A stretch of 42,805 nt of DNA from Bacteroidota bacterium (GCA_013286835.1 JABDEZ010000012.1:1-42805), one strand, 5' to 3'. Shown: positions 17,460 to 26,332, numbered from the stretch's first letter. Numbers and translations are program-made. Notes: generated by a model not told the origin, from the letters alone.

Positions 17460-18437
17460 ATGGGGTTTTTCGATAAAATATTTAAGAGGAATAAAGAGCA
17501 GGAAGAACAAAAAGAGGCCCTGGATGAAGGGCTGAAAAAAACCAAGGAAAGCTTCTTCTCCAAGATCACCAAAGCTATAGCAGGCAAAGATAAGGTGGAT
17601 GAGGAAGTGCTCGACCAGGTGGAAGAAGCGCTGGTGGGTGCAGATGTGGGTGTAGATACAACTGTTGCCATTATCAAGCGTATAGAAGAGCGTGTAGCAA
17701 AGGATAAGTATGTTGGAACTTCCGACCTCAACCGCATTTTACAGGAAGAGATAATGAATATACTCACTGCAGCTCCAAGCAATGAGTTTGAAACCTTTGA
17801 CATACCCGCGAACAAAAAACCATATGTAATACTGGTCGTGGGCGTGAATGGTGTGGGTAAGACCACCACTATAGGCAAGCTGGCTTACAACTTTAAAAAG
17901 GCAGGCAAGAATGTATTATTAGGCGCTGCCGATACCTTCCGTGCCGCCGCTGTCGATCAGCTAACTATATGGAGCGAACGCACAGGTGTGCCTATTGTAA
18001 AAAAAGAAATGGGCAGCGACCCTAGTTCTGTAGCTTTCGATGCCGTAGCCAGCGGTATAGCCCGCGATTCAGATGTAGTCATCATCGACACCGCCGGACG
18101 CTTGCACAACAAAGCATACCTTATGGATGAACTGGGCAAAATACGCCGCGTCATCACCAAGAAAATGCCTGATGCGCCGCACGAAGTACTGTTGGTACTT
18201 GATGGCAGTACCGGCCAAAACGCATTGGAACAGGCTCGCCAGTTTACTGCCGCTACAGATGTTACAGCCATAGCCATTACCAAGCTCGATGGTACAGCCA
18301 AAGGCGGTGTAGTACTGGCAATAGCCCACCAATTTAAGATTCCGGTAAAGTACATAGGCGTTGGCGAAAGAATGGAAGACCTCCAGATCTTCAACAAAGA
18401 AGAATTTGTAGATAGCCTTTTTAGCTTGAAGGATTAA
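17460..18437 (+). CDS. ftsY: Signal recognition particle receptor FtsY
   Basis: A 325-residue SRP GTPase that docks ribosome-SRP complexes at the inner membrane for co-translational insertion. The N-terminal helix (MGFFDKIFKRN) followed by a charged stretch is the short membrane-targeting A region; residues 30-115 form the N domain. The G domain has G1 GVNGVGKTT at 128-136, the insertion motif ADTFRAAAVDQL, DTAGR (G3) and TKLDGTAKGG (G4 and closing loop). A short acidic region instead of the long E. coli A domain is normal for this phylum. Confidence 0.97.
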   Translation: MGFFDKIFKRNKEQEEQKEALDEGLKKTKESFFSKITKAIAGKDKVDEEVLDQVEEALVGADVGVDTTVAIIKRIEERVAKDKYVGTSDLNRILQEEIMNILTAAPSNEFETFDIPANKKPYVILVVGVNGVGKTTTIGKLAYNFKKAGKNVLLGAADTFRAAAVDQLTIWSERTGVPIVKKEMGSDPSSVAFDAVASGIARDSDVVIIDTAGRLHNKAYLMDELGKIRRVITKKMPDAPHEVLLVLDGSTGQNALEQARQFTAATDVTAIAITKLDGTAKGGVVLAIAHQFKIPVKYIGVGERMEDLQIFNKEEFVDSLFSLKD

Positions 18438-18464
18438 GGTTAAAGGCACAACAGCCTAAATATA

Positions 18465-18505
18465 CCGTCATTTTGACCGAGCTCCTTCAGCGAGAGAGAA
18501 ATCCG
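18465..18505. repeat. Interspersed REP-like element
   Basis: The sequence CGTCATTTTGACCGAGC followed by a short spacer and GCGAGAGAGAAATC resembles the widespread intergenic element of Bacteroidota genomes (GTCATTtCGACCGAGC..GCGAG..GAAATC). Only one copy is present in the window, so its repeat nature rests on recognition and not on counting. Confidence 0.55.
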
Positions 18506-18551
18506 CCTAATCAAGGAACTGACCCCCTGGTCCCAACCCAACTAAAGTACC

Positions 18552-19010
18552 ATGCCCAAACAAAGTGCCGGCATACTCGTATACCGCAAACACAACAACC
18601 AGTTGCAGGTACTGCTCGTGCACCCCGGTGGTCCGTTCTTTTCAAAAAAAGACTTAGGCGCATGGTCTATACCCAAGGGAGAGTTCACTACAGAAGACCC
18701 GCTAACCGCAGCAATACGTGAATTTAAAGAAGAACTGGGCATAGACATAGCTGGCAACTTCCATCATCTTGCCCCGGTAAAACTAAAGAGCGGAAAAATT
18801 GTTCACGCCTGGGCAATAGAGGCCGATCTCGACATCTCCCAAACCGTATCCAACACCTTCACCATCGAGTGGCCACCCCGCTCCGGAAAAATGCAGGAGT
18901 TTTCTGAGGTGGATAAGGTAGAGTGGTTTACTATAGGCGAAGCAAAGGAAAAGATAAATGGTGCGCAGGTAGGGTTTATTGAGGAGTTAGTGCGTATTAC
19001 TCATTTGTAA
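18552..19010 (+). CDS. Nudix hydrolase
   Basis: A 152-residue cytosolic hydrolase of nucleoside diphosphate-linked substrates. The Nudix box reads GEFTTEDPLTAAIREFKEEL and continues into Gly-Ile: the REUxEExGU core is intact, with one residue fewer than usual between the first Gly and Glu. The start MPKQSAGILVYR and the segment LLVHPGGPFFSKKDLGAWS are typical of a subgroup annotated as NUDIX domain proteins of unknown substrate. It lies 114 bases after ftsY and may be read from the same transcript. Confidence 0.92.
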   Translation: MPKQSAGILVYRKHNNQLQVLLVHPGGPFFSKKDLGAWSIPKGEFTTEDPLTAAIREFKEELGIDIAGNFHHLAPVKLKSGKIVHAWAIEADLDISQTVSNTFTIEWPPRSGKMQEFSEVDKVEWFTIGEAKEKINGAQVGFIEELVRITHL

Positions 19011-19095
19011 ACCACATGTCCTACATTTCAAAAAGCCACCACTATTCACTAATATTTATACTTCATATATACAAAACGCCTGCAATTGCCTGACG

Positions 19096-19794
19096 TTAAA
19101 GCTGGTATAAAGATCTCTTCAACTCCTCTATCCCCTCAGTTGCCGGCATCTCAATATTAATAACGTTCTTATAGCGCTTTACTGGTGGTATCTTTTTGTC
19201 CAGGATGTATTTCTTTACTTCTGGTTCCACATAGTCAACCAGCCCTGCCGCCGGATATACGGCCAGCGATGTACCGATAAGCACAAACACATCGGCCGAT
19301 GCCATAATGGGTATAGATTGTTCAATGGCGGGTACCGGCTCTTCAAACCACACTATATGTGGCCTTAGCTGGCTGCCTTCATCATTCAGGTCGCCGAGCA
19401 CTATATCCGTGGTTATAGGAAGCGCATAACGCTCTATGTGCGGGTGGTGTTCGCTGCGCATTTTCAATATTTCACCGTGTAGGTGCAGCACATTGGTACT
19501 GCCGGCGCGCTCATGCAGGTCGTCTATGTTCTGGGTAACTATATGTACATCAAAATCGCTTTCCAGAGCCGCAAGGCCAATATGTGCCGCATTGGGTTGG
19601 GCATTTAGTATGTCCCTGCGGCGCATGTTATAAAAATCCAGTACCAGTTTGGGGTCTTTGCGCCAGGCACGCGGTGTAGCTACATCTTCTATATTATACC
19701 CCTCCCACAGGCCATCACTATCCCTAAAGGTACGCAGACCACTCTCTGCACTAATGCCGGCACCTGTGAGTACCACTAATCTGGGTTTGCCCAT
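19096..19794 (-). CDS. Sir2-family NAD-dependent deacylase without zinc cysteines
   Basis: A 232-residue class III-like sirtuin. Seen: GAGISAESG at 11-19, FRDSDGLW, the YxxR pair Y55/R58 associated with desuccinylase/demalonylase activity, TQNIDDLHERAG at 87-98, catalytic H106 in HLHGE and the NAD site IGTSLAVYPAAGL. The protein contains no cysteine at all, so the usual Cys4 zinc ribbon is absent; a shorter MRSEHHPHIERY stretch replaces it. Such zinc-less forms occur in Bacteroidota. It probably removes acyl groups from lysine in cytosolic proteins. It is monocistronic and convergent with the Nudix gene. Confidence 0.92.
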   Translation of the reverse strand: MGKPRLVVLTGAGISAESGLRTFRDSDGLWEGYNIEDVATPRAWRKDPKLVLDFYNMRRRDILNAQPNAAHIGLAALESDFDVHIVTQNIDDLHERAGSTNVLHLHGEILKMRSEHHPHIERYALPITTDIVLGDLNDEGSQLRPHIVWFEEPVPAIEQSIPIMASADVFVLIGTSLAVYPAAGLVDYVEPEVKKYILDKKIPPVKRYKNVINIEMPATEGIEELKRSLYQL

Positions 19795-19856
19795 AGGTAA
19801 TAGTTTGAGGCTATAAATATACTCACTTTCATTTGGGCTACAGCCCGATAATCATT

Positions 19857-19890
19857 AAAAAAATAGCTCCAACTTAGAAGTCGGAGCTAT
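19857..19890 (-). terminator. Terminator after the threonine dehydrogenase gene
   Basis: ATAGCTCC at 19863-19870 pairs with 19883-19890, and inner ACT/AGT pairs extend the stem. On the minus strand seven T follow. It lies 33 bases past the stop of the gene at 19923. Confidence 0.8.
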
Positions 19891-19922
19891 AAAAAATATG
19901 TTTTGAAAAGAATGTTAAACAC

Positions 19923-20885
19923 TTAAACAGCCAGTTCCAGTTTGTCTTTAAGATGCATCAACATTTCATTACTCATGCGGTTCAGGTCAAAGTTATGCTG
20001 CCATCCCCAATCAGCACGTGCAGCACTATCGTCAATGCTCTTGGGCCAGCCATCTGCTATCTGCTGCCTGAAGTCAGGAGCATAGTCTATTTTAAAATCC
20101 GGTATATGCTTTTGTATAGAGGCTGCTATTTCTTTAGGAGAAAAACTAATAGCGCCAATGTTGTATGCCATGGTCAATTTCACCTTTTCCAGTGGTGCCT
20201 CCATCAACTCAATGGTACCACGTATAGCGTCGTCCATGTACATCATGGGCAGATATGTATTCTCAGAAAGGAAGCAGGTAAAATGGCCTTTCTGCAAGGC
20301 TTCGTAATAGATGTCAACCGCATAGTCGGTAGTACCGCCCCCGGGCTCGCCCTTCCAGCTTATAAGGCCGGGATAGCGCAGACTACGTACATCCAGGCCG
20401 TAGCGCTGACGGTAGTATTGGCACCAAAGCTCACCTGCATACTTACTAATACCATAAACAGTGCGGGGCTCTACAATAGTTTGTTGCGGGGTATTATCGC
20501 GTGGCGTGGTTGGACCAAAAACGGCTATGGAACTTGGCCAGTAAACACGAGTCAGTTTTTCCTGCACCGCCATATCCAACACCTGCAGCAGGCTCTTCAT
20601 GTTTATATCCCATGCACGCATCGGGTCTTTTTCGCCGGTAGCAGATAGCAAGGCAGCCAGAAGATATATCTGCGTGATCCCCTCTTTCTTTATCATGGCC
20701 AGTATGGCCGGGGCATCCATCACATTCAGATTATAAAATGGGCCTGTACCCTTCAGTAAATGATGCTCTGCCTGTATATCTGTAGCTACCACATTGTTGT
20801 TACCATACGCCTTGCGCAGCGCTATGGTAAGCTCCACACCTATCTGCCCGCATGCGCCGAGAATCAGGACTTTTTCATTTTTCAT
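19923..20885 (-). CDS. L-threonine 3-dehydrogenase, SDR (epimerase-like) type
   Basis: A 320-residue NAD-dependent extended SDR. It has the dinucleotide motif GACGQIG at 10-16, the Y144/K148 catalytic pair in TVYGISKYAGE, an upstream Ser in WPSSIAVFG, and the segment RYPGLISWKGEPGGGTTDYA, distinctive of the epimerase-like threonine dehydrogenases. These oxidise L-threonine to 2-amino-3-ketobutyrate. No kbl (glycine C-acetyltransferase) is adjacent. An ordinary UDP-sugar epimerase is the alternative, but the GGGTTDYAVDIYYEAL segment argues for threonine. Confidence 0.9.
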   Translation of the reverse strand: MKNEKVLILGACGQIGVELTIALRKAYGNNNVVATDIQAEHHLLKGTGPFYNLNVMDAPAILAMIKKEGITQIYLLAALLSATGEKDPMRAWDINMKSLLQVLDMAVQEKLTRVYWPSSIAVFGPTTPRDNTPQQTIVEPRTVYGISKYAGELWCQYYRQRYGLDVRSLRYPGLISWKGEPGGGTTDYAVDIYYEALQKGHFTCFLSENTYLPMMYMDDAIRGTIELMEAPLEKVKLTMAYNIGAISFSPKEIAASIQKHIPDFKIDYAPDFRQQIADGWPKSIDDSAARADWGWQHNFDLNRMSNEMLMHLKDKLELAV

Positions 20886-20926
20886 TTTCTACCTGGGATG
20901 TAATTGTAAAAAAATGAAACGACCTG

Positions 20927-20940
20927 CAAGAAATTTCTTG
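20927..20940. promoter_or_regulatory. 14-bp palindrome between carA and the threonine dehydrogenase gene
   Basis: CAAGAAATTTCTTG is a perfect palindrome 42 bases upstream of the dehydrogenase ATG. It could be an operator; chance occurrence in AT-rich DNA is not excluded. Confidence 0.3.
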
Positions 20941-20978
20941 ATGATCGTTCTATACTATACTGCTATATCAAAAATAAC

Positions 20979-22091
20979 TTATTTCATGTCTTCTTCTATC
21001 ATCTTGATGAAATCATCAAAGAGATACCTTGAATCATGTGGGCCTGGTGTTGCTTCAGGATGGTATTGCACAGAGAATGCTTTTTTACCTTTTATCCTTA
21101 TGCCTTCTATGCTGCCATCGTTCAGGTTCACATGGGTTACTTCCACATGGTCGCTGTTCTTTATAGCTTCCGGGTCCACACCAAAACCATGGTTCTGCGT
21201 GGTGATCTCAGATTTACCTGTTTGCAGGTTTTTCACCGGATGGTTAAGGCCACGGTGGCCATGGTGCATTTTGTATGTAGGTATGCCGTTAGCTTCAGCA
21301 AGTAGTTGGTGTCCCAGGCATATACCAAAGAATGGTTTGTTGGTCGCCAGTATTTCCTTTACAGTACTTACCGCATAGTCCATGGATGCCGGGTCACCGG
21401 GGCCATTTGAAATGAAGAACCCGTGAGGTTGAAATTCCAGTAGTGTAGCCAGGTCTGTTTTGGCTGGGAACACTTTTACATAAGCCCCACGGTCTGTAAG
21501 GTTCTGAAGGATGTTTATTTTCACCCCATAGTCCATTACAGCTATCCGTAAAAACGCATCCGGATTACCCAATGTGTAGGGTTCCTTAGTCGATATTGTT
21601 GAAGACAGTTCAAGACCGCTCATGTCAGGCACCTTGTTCAGTTCAGCCTGCAAACCTTCCATATCTGTTATCTCTGTAGATATAATGCAGTTCATAGCGC
21701 CCTTGCTGCGAATGTGCTGCACCAACGCTCTGGTATCTACATCATAAATGGCAACAATATTATTCTTTACCAGGTAGTTTTCCAGGCTGTCGTTAGCCTT
21801 AAAACGAGAGTAGCGCTGCGAGATATTCTTGCAGATAAGCCCTTGTATCTTGATGGAATCAGACTCTACATCACCATCCTTAACACCATAGTTGCCTATA
21901 TAAACGTTGTTCATAATAAGCACCTGCCCGGTGTAGGAAGGATCTGTAAATACCTCCTGGTAACCGGTCATGCCGGTATTAAAGCAGATTTCTCCGCCGC
22001 AGGTACCTTTAGCGCCAAACGACTTTCCTTTCAATAATGTGCCGTCTTCAAGTAACAGCAGTGCGGGAGTTTCAAGTTGAGGAACAGACAT
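20979..22091 (-). CDS. carA: Carbamoyl-phosphate synthase small (glutaminase) subunit
   Basis: A 370-residue class I glutamine amidotransferase that feeds ammonia to CarB for arginine and pyrimidine synthesis. The catalytic triad is visible: C258 in FFGICLGHQ, H344 and E346 in VQYHPEATPGP. The N-terminal domain has GEICFNTGMTGYQEVFTDPSYTGQ, and the oxyanion segment SNGPGDP is present. No carB lies beside it. The -7 box ends only 8 bases before the ATG, so the leader is extremely short. Confidence 0.96.
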   Translation of the reverse strand: MSVPQLETPALLLLEDGTLLKGKSFGAKGTCGGEICFNTGMTGYQEVFTDPSYTGQVLIMNNVYIGNYGVKDGDVESDSIKIQGLICKNISQRYSRFKANDSLENYLVKNNIVAIYDVDTRALVQHIRSKGAMNCIISTEITDMEGLQAELNKVPDMSGLELSSTISTKEPYTLGNPDAFLRIAVMDYGVKINILQNLTDRGAYVKVFPAKTDLATLLEFQPHGFFISNGPGDPASMDYAVSTVKEILATNKPFFGICLGHQLLAEANGIPTYKMHHGHRGLNHPVKNLQTGKSEITTQNHGFGVDPEAIKNSDHVEVTHVNLNDGSIEGIRIKGKKAFSVQYHPEATPGPHDSRYLFDDFIKMIEEDMK

Positions 22092-22099
22092 AATGGGTG

Positions 22100-22107
22100 C
22101 AAAAATA
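22100..22107 (-). promoter_or_regulatory. -7 box of carA
   Basis: The minus strand reads TATTTTTG, a full match to TAnnTTTG. The start codon begins 9 bases downstream, which predicts a nearly leaderless transcript. Confidence 0.5.
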
Positions 22108-22192
22108 AGTTAACTGACGGACTTATTTTCACGTAATTCTTATAAAAACAGGAGAATATCGCTAATGATATGGTAAAATTAATACTCTGTTG

Positions 22193-24196
22193 CTATGCCT
22201 TTCCCGCCCTTAACGAAAAATAGAACGTTGCTCCCTTATTATCCTCGCTTTCCACCCATATTCTTCCTCCATTTTCTGCAATGAATTCTTTACAAAGCAT
22301 CAGTCCCAGGCTAGTACCTTTTTCTCTCGCTGTACCCTCCCTGCTGGCATTGAAGGCTTCAAAAATACTTTCCTTTACTTTTTCACTCATACCTATACCA
22401 TCATCAGAAACAGCAAAGATCATATATTGGGGCGAAAGGCTTTTTTCGATATGTATTTCTACCCTTCCATTTATGTTACAAAATTTTATAGCATTGGATA
22501 AAAGGTTACGTATCACAAAATCAAAATGGGAGGTATCGGCAAATGCGCTAGTATCTTTAGGTACTTTATTAATTACAGTAATTTCCTTTTGGTTAGCAGC
22601 TTCTTTAAGCAAACCAATATTGTTGCTGATGATGCTGGAAACATTGAAGTTCTTTTGCTCCAGTGCTATGCCTTTTATGCGCGACTGCCCCCAGTACAAT
22701 AGTTTGTCTAAAGTATCCAGCGATGCTTTACTGTGTACATTCAACCGGGTAAATATCTCCCGGAGCTCTTCAGGATCAAGACCAGTAGTATCATTTTCAA
22801 GCAGGTCAAGCATACCTATTATGCCATTGATCGGCGATCTCAGGTCGTGACCAATAATTGAGAATATTTTGTCTTTTACTGTATTCATTTCCTGCAGCTG
22901 CACCTGCTGCACCATAAGCTTACCATTTAGCTTTTTAATATTCCGGAAAAAGATGGCAAAGATGAAGAACATAAAAATCACAGAACCAGCTATATACAGT
23001 ATTATATCGCGCTGTAGTGCATTTTTCTTGCTCTGTAGTTCCAGGTGTTTTATGGTACCTTTAGTTTTATCCAGGTCATAGGTAGCTTCCAAATTGGCTA
23101 CCTCTTTTGCTTTTTCAACATTAAATAAACTATCTTTTAAACTGGTGCTTTTTTCAAAATCTTCAAGGGCCTCTTTATACATAGCCTGTTGCTTATGCAC
23201 ACTCCCCATTTGGTTGTATATATTTACTTCCAGTTGTTTCTGCCCTATTTGTCGTGTTATATCCAACGCCTCATTCAGATATACAAGGCTCTTATCCGTA
23301 TTTATCTTGGCCGTTATTGAAGCCAGGCTAATGAGCGATCGTGCCTCTTCTTCGCGCATCTTGCTTTCCCTTGTTATATCCAGCGCCTTTGTCTGGTATT
23401 CAATAGCTGCACCCGTACTATCCATATGGTCGTATGCTATACCCATATTTATGTATAACAAAACACGTATGCCTGCATACTCTGGTTTGTTGCTCAGATC
23501 AAGCCCTTGCTGAAAATAATTTACAGCTTGCTTGTATTTACCCAATTTATCGTAAACAATACCAATATTATTGTAGAACATAATATTGGCTTTAGAGAAT
23601 GGTAGGCTGCTGCTGAGCTCCTTTACTTTTTTATAGTAATCCAATGCCTTATCTAGGTTGCCATTCTGTTCATTTAGCGCACCAAGTTTTAAGTAAGTTT
23701 GGCTGATGCCCTCTATATTCTTTATGCTCTCATTTATCTTTAAAGCGGTAAAAAAATACTTAGTTGCACCTTCGTAATTACCGTTTTTTGCTTCTAATAT
23801 CCCCAGCCCGTTATTGGCGTCAGCCATTCCGGGTTGATAATCCACCTCTTTAAATATTTCCAGCGCATCGGTAAGGCGTTTGCGGCTTAGTATCATACGG
23901 CCCTGGGCCTGGTCTATCATAGCCAGTTGTCCCATCATTATACCCTGCCCCAGCCAATACCTGCGGCCTACAGCATATTCCATTCCCTGCTGTGCATAGT
24001 AAACTGCAGAATCCGGCTGAGTGAACATGTATGCGTTCACAATAGAGTTATAAGTATTTATTTTTTCAGAATCAGAAAGTGCAAATTTTAATCTGGCGAT
24101 CTTTTGCGCAATATCTACTTGCCCATACATTAACATGGGCAGTTGCAATATAAAAAATAACAAGTAAAATTTTTCTCTAAATCCGTTCAACACCAT
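22193..24196 (-). CDS. TPR sensor histidine kinase (orphan)
   Basis: A 667-residue membrane kinase. An N-terminal signal or anchor (residues 8-26, ending MYGQ) is followed by a periplasmic TPR array at about 45-370 with repeats such as ALDYYKKVKEL, AVNYFQQGLDLS and ALEDFEKSTSL. A TM helix sits at about 395-415. HisKA follows with phospho-acceptor H450 in IGHDLRSPING, then HATPase_c with N box NLLSNAIKFC, DDGIGM, and GTSLGLMLCKEFI before GATFYFSL. No response regulator is adjacent, so the partner is elsewhere. The signal sensed is unknown. It is read toward carA but on a separate unit. Confidence 0.93.
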   Translation of the reverse strand: MVLNGFREKFYLLFFILQLPMLMYGQVDIAQKIARLKFALSDSEKINTYNSIVNAYMFTQPDSAVYYAQQGMEYAVGRRYWLGQGIMMGQLAMIDQAQGRMILSRKRLTDALEIFKEVDYQPGMADANNGLGILEAKNGNYEGATKYFFTALKINESIKNIEGISQTYLKLGALNEQNGNLDKALDYYKKVKELSSSLPFSKANIMFYNNIGIVYDKLGKYKQAVNYFQQGLDLSNKPEYAGIRVLLYINMGIAYDHMDSTGAAIEYQTKALDITRESKMREEEARSLISLASITAKINTDKSLVYLNEALDITRQIGQKQLEVNIYNQMGSVHKQQAMYKEALEDFEKSTSLKDSLFNVEKAKEVANLEATYDLDKTKGTIKHLELQSKKNALQRDIILYIAGSVIFMFFIFAIFFRNIKKLNGKLMVQQVQLQEMNTVKDKIFSIIGHDLRSPINGIIGMLDLLENDTTGLDPEELREIFTRLNVHSKASLDTLDKLLYWGQSRIKGIALEQKNFNVSSIISNNIGLLKEAANQKEITVINKVPKDTSAFADTSHFDFVIRNLLSNAIKFCNINGRVEIHIEKSLSPQYMIFAVSDDGIGMSEKVKESIFEAFNASREGTAREKGTSLGLMLCKEFIAENGGRIWVESEDNKGATFYFSLRAGKA

Positions 24197-24293
24197 TAAG
24201 TCATTTTATACTGCTTATGCACACTAAAACAAGCTGTTCGGTCTATCCTATAGTTATACGAAAACAATGCCTTCCCGGCTTTAAATCATCTAT

Positions 24294-24827
24294 TTAAAAT
24301 ATCCCTTGTATCAGAAATACAATACCACCTGCGGCAATAACCATGCTTCCTATCCATAATACTTTTTTTCTAGCCAGTATGGAAATTGCAGATATGGCTA
24401 TAGCTATCTGGAATAGGGTAACTGCCCGCGCAAGCACCTTATGCCGTGAAAGATGATACTCTGATTCTTTTTCGCTTTCGTGTGCAATATCCATTATTTC
24501 TTTTTTCTGCTGCTCATACTGTGCCATCTTGTGCTTATCTGAATCATTAATGGCATATCCCGAAGCAAGCAATAACCTATTGCCAGATGCTGCGATCTCA
24601 GACTTTATACTTTTTGCCTGGTAATAAGACCATTGGTTAGATGCTTTTATCTGCTCCATTATAGCCTCGTTGGCATGGTCGCCACCTAGTAAGCCACTTA
24701 TTGCAGCAAGTACTGCAATTATTGCAGTTGAAAGTGCAACATGGAAAAGCCATTTCTCTTTTTTCTCCTCTGCCTCTTCGCGTATTTTATCCCTCAGTTG
24801 TTCTGTAGGGTCTTCCATTTCTTCCAT
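24294..24827 (-). CDS. DUF4337 family membrane protein
   Basis: A 177-residue protein with a charged, Glu-rich cytosolic N-terminus, a first TM segment (about 27-46, WLFHVALSTAIIAVLAAISG), a soluble Gln/Lys-rich middle with ANEAIMEQIKASNQWSYYQAK characteristic of DUF4337, and two closing TM segments (about 131-172). The family is of unknown function. It lies 97 bases upstream of the sensor kinase on the same strand, so co-transcription is possible. Confidence 0.88.
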   Translation of the reverse strand: MEEMEDPTEQLRDKIREEAEEKKEKWLFHVALSTAIIAVLAAISGLLGGDHANEAIMEQIKASNQWSYYQAKSIKSEIAASGNRLLLASGYAINDSDKHKMAQYEQQKKEIMDIAHESEKESEYHLSRHKVLARAVTLFQIAIAISAISILARKKVLWIGSMVIAAGGIVFLIQGIF

Positions 24828-24905
24828 AAATGTACTTCTGCGTTATTTTTTGTTTAAACAAATGCCAGCTGATGCATCAAGTCCCGTGCCGGTCAAAATT
24901 ATTCC

Positions 24906-24913
24906 TACATTCG
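24906..24913 (+). promoter_or_regulatory. -7-like box directly before 24918
   Basis: TACATTCG matches seven of eight positions of TAnnTTTG and ends 4 bases before the ATG. If used, the message would be leaderless. Confidence 0.3.
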
Positions 24914-24917
24914 CCCA

Positions 24918-25658
24918 ATGAAGCATCTATGCGCTACATTACTAATATTCCTGTCCTTATATGCTATTCCTGGTTATGCGCAGACCGAAGGCAATAAACA
25001 GGTTGTTGTATTACCCATAAATATACAAGTTCCTGCCAATGCGAAAAAATTAGCCACAATAAAATTAGGAAATAATAATACACAGGTACATTGTGTATAT
25101 GATGAACTGTTGGCACAAATTAAAGTGAAGGCAGCTAATGCCGGTGGAAATCTGGTAAAGATCAGAAAATTAATATCTCCTTACTTTATAGGCACTTGCT
25201 ATAAAATAGAAGCGGATATATATAGCTGCCTGCCACTACCACACTACGATATAACAGAAGACGAAAAACCTGTTATGGTCACCCAACTCGGCGACACATC
25301 AAAGTATGCATTGCTGTATGTTTATCGACTACAGGACACACTAACTTTTCAGCCAGGATATAATTTATACATGAACGATTCGCTACTATGCCATGTGAAA
25401 AGTAAATCGAAAAATGCGATAAAAATATACCAGTCTGGCAAGATAACTCTTACTGCCGAAACAGAACAAAAGGTATCAGTAGTGTTGGATATGGATCCAG
25501 GCCATATTTACTTTTTGCGATGCGGTACCACAACTGGCTCTTTCCGGTCAATACCATTCATGGAGGAAGTACCCTTTAATACCGGATTATCCGAATATCA
25601 AAGCTTAATAAAAACAAAGAAAGATCTGGATATAAGTTACCTGAACCAAATACACTAA
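24918..25658 (+). CDS. Secreted protein of unknown function (RcsF/DUF4156-like plus DUF2846-like)
   Basis: A 246-residue protein with a signal peptide MKHLCATLLIFLSLYAIPGYAQ, so it is exported. Residues 40-95 (LGNNNTQVHCVYDELLAQI, then AANAGGNLVKI and GTCYKIEADIYSC) resemble the small DUF4156/RcsF-like fold in which two Cys pairs often form disulfides. The second half ends with PGHIYFLRCGTTTGSF and EYQSLIK, which recalls DUF2846. Both assignments are by eye and tentative. It converges with msrA, and the two stop codons overlap by four bases. Confidence 0.75.
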   Translation: MKHLCATLLIFLSLYAIPGYAQTEGNKQVVVLPINIQVPANAKKLATIKLGNNNTQVHCVYDELLAQIKVKAANAGGNLVKIRKLISPYFIGTCYKIEADIYSCLPLPHYDITEDEKPVMVTQLGDTSKYALLYVYRLQDTLTFQPGYNLYMNDSLLCHVKSKSKNAIKIYQSGKITLTAETEQKVSVVLDMDPGHIYFLRCGTTTGSFRSIPFMEEVPFNTGLSEYQSLIKTKKDLDISYLNQIH

Positions 25659-26332
25659 AGTTTATATCCCGGCTTAATCATATCGGGATGCGCTTCCTGA
25701 TATTTGCGGACGTCTCTTATTGACACATTCTGCACATAAGGATTTTCAGGATGTTCCTTTACATAATTCTGGTGGTAGTCTTCTGCTTTCCAGAACTTGG
25801 CAAATGGTACTACCTGCACAGCTATAGGTTGCCTGTACTTTCCAGTTTTATTCATCTGTGTTATCATCTGATCAGCGTAAGCTTTTTCAACTGGGTTGTC
25901 ATAAAATATCAAAGACCTGTACTGTGTTCCTTCGTCAGGCCCCTGGCCATTTATCTGTGTAGGGTCTTCCATAGACTCAAAATATACTTTCAGCAAGGTG
26001 GGGTAAGATATCTTAGAGCTGTCATAGTAAACCATTACACTTTCAGAGTGGCCGGTGTTACCTGTTTCTACATCTTCATATGTAGGATTCTTAGCAGTAC
26101 CTCCCGCATAACCAGAGACAGCTGTTGCCACCCCCTTTATACTTTTAAATAAAGCCTCTTCATGCCAAAAGCAACCAGCAGCAAATGTTGCAGTCTTATA
26201 CTTAGATAGGTCGGCGGGTACTGTATCTATAGCAATAGCTTGCTTTGAATTTTGGTTAACCTTTGTACCCTGCGCGCAGGATGCAAAACAGAAGGCCATC
26301 AATACAAAGAAATAAAAAGTTGTATGTTTCAT
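25655..26332 (-). CDS. msrA: Exported lipoprotein peptide-methionine (S)-S-oxide reductase
   Basis: A 225-residue MsrA that reduces methionine-S-sulfoxide in proteins. The catalytic C54 lies in FAAGCFWHEEALF, followed by GVATAVSGYAGG, the YEDVETGNTGHSE region and YHQNY. The N-terminus MKHTTFYFFVLMAFCFASC is a lipoprotein signal with the lipid-anchor Cys at 19, so the enzyme works outside the cytosol. No second recycling Cys region or MsrB domain is fused. It is divergent from the TPR kinase at 26529 across about 200 bp. Confidence 0.94.
   Translation of the reverse strand: MKHTTFYFFVLMAFCFASCAQGTKVNQNSKQAIAIDTVPADLSKYKTATFAAGCFWHEEALFKSIKGVATAVSGYAGGTAKNPTYEDVETGNTGHSESVMVYYDSSKISYPTLLKVYFESMEDPTQINGQGPDEGTQYRSLIFYDNPVEKAYADQMITQMNKTGKYRQPIAVQVVPFAKFWKAEDYHQNYVKEHPENPYVQNVSIRDVRKYQEAHPDMIKPGYKL

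Noticed and set aside
19835-19846. GGGCTACAGCCC hairpin upstream of the sirtuin gene
   Set aside because: Stem of five bases with a tiny loop and no T-run; the terminator function is better explained by the stem at 19863-19890.
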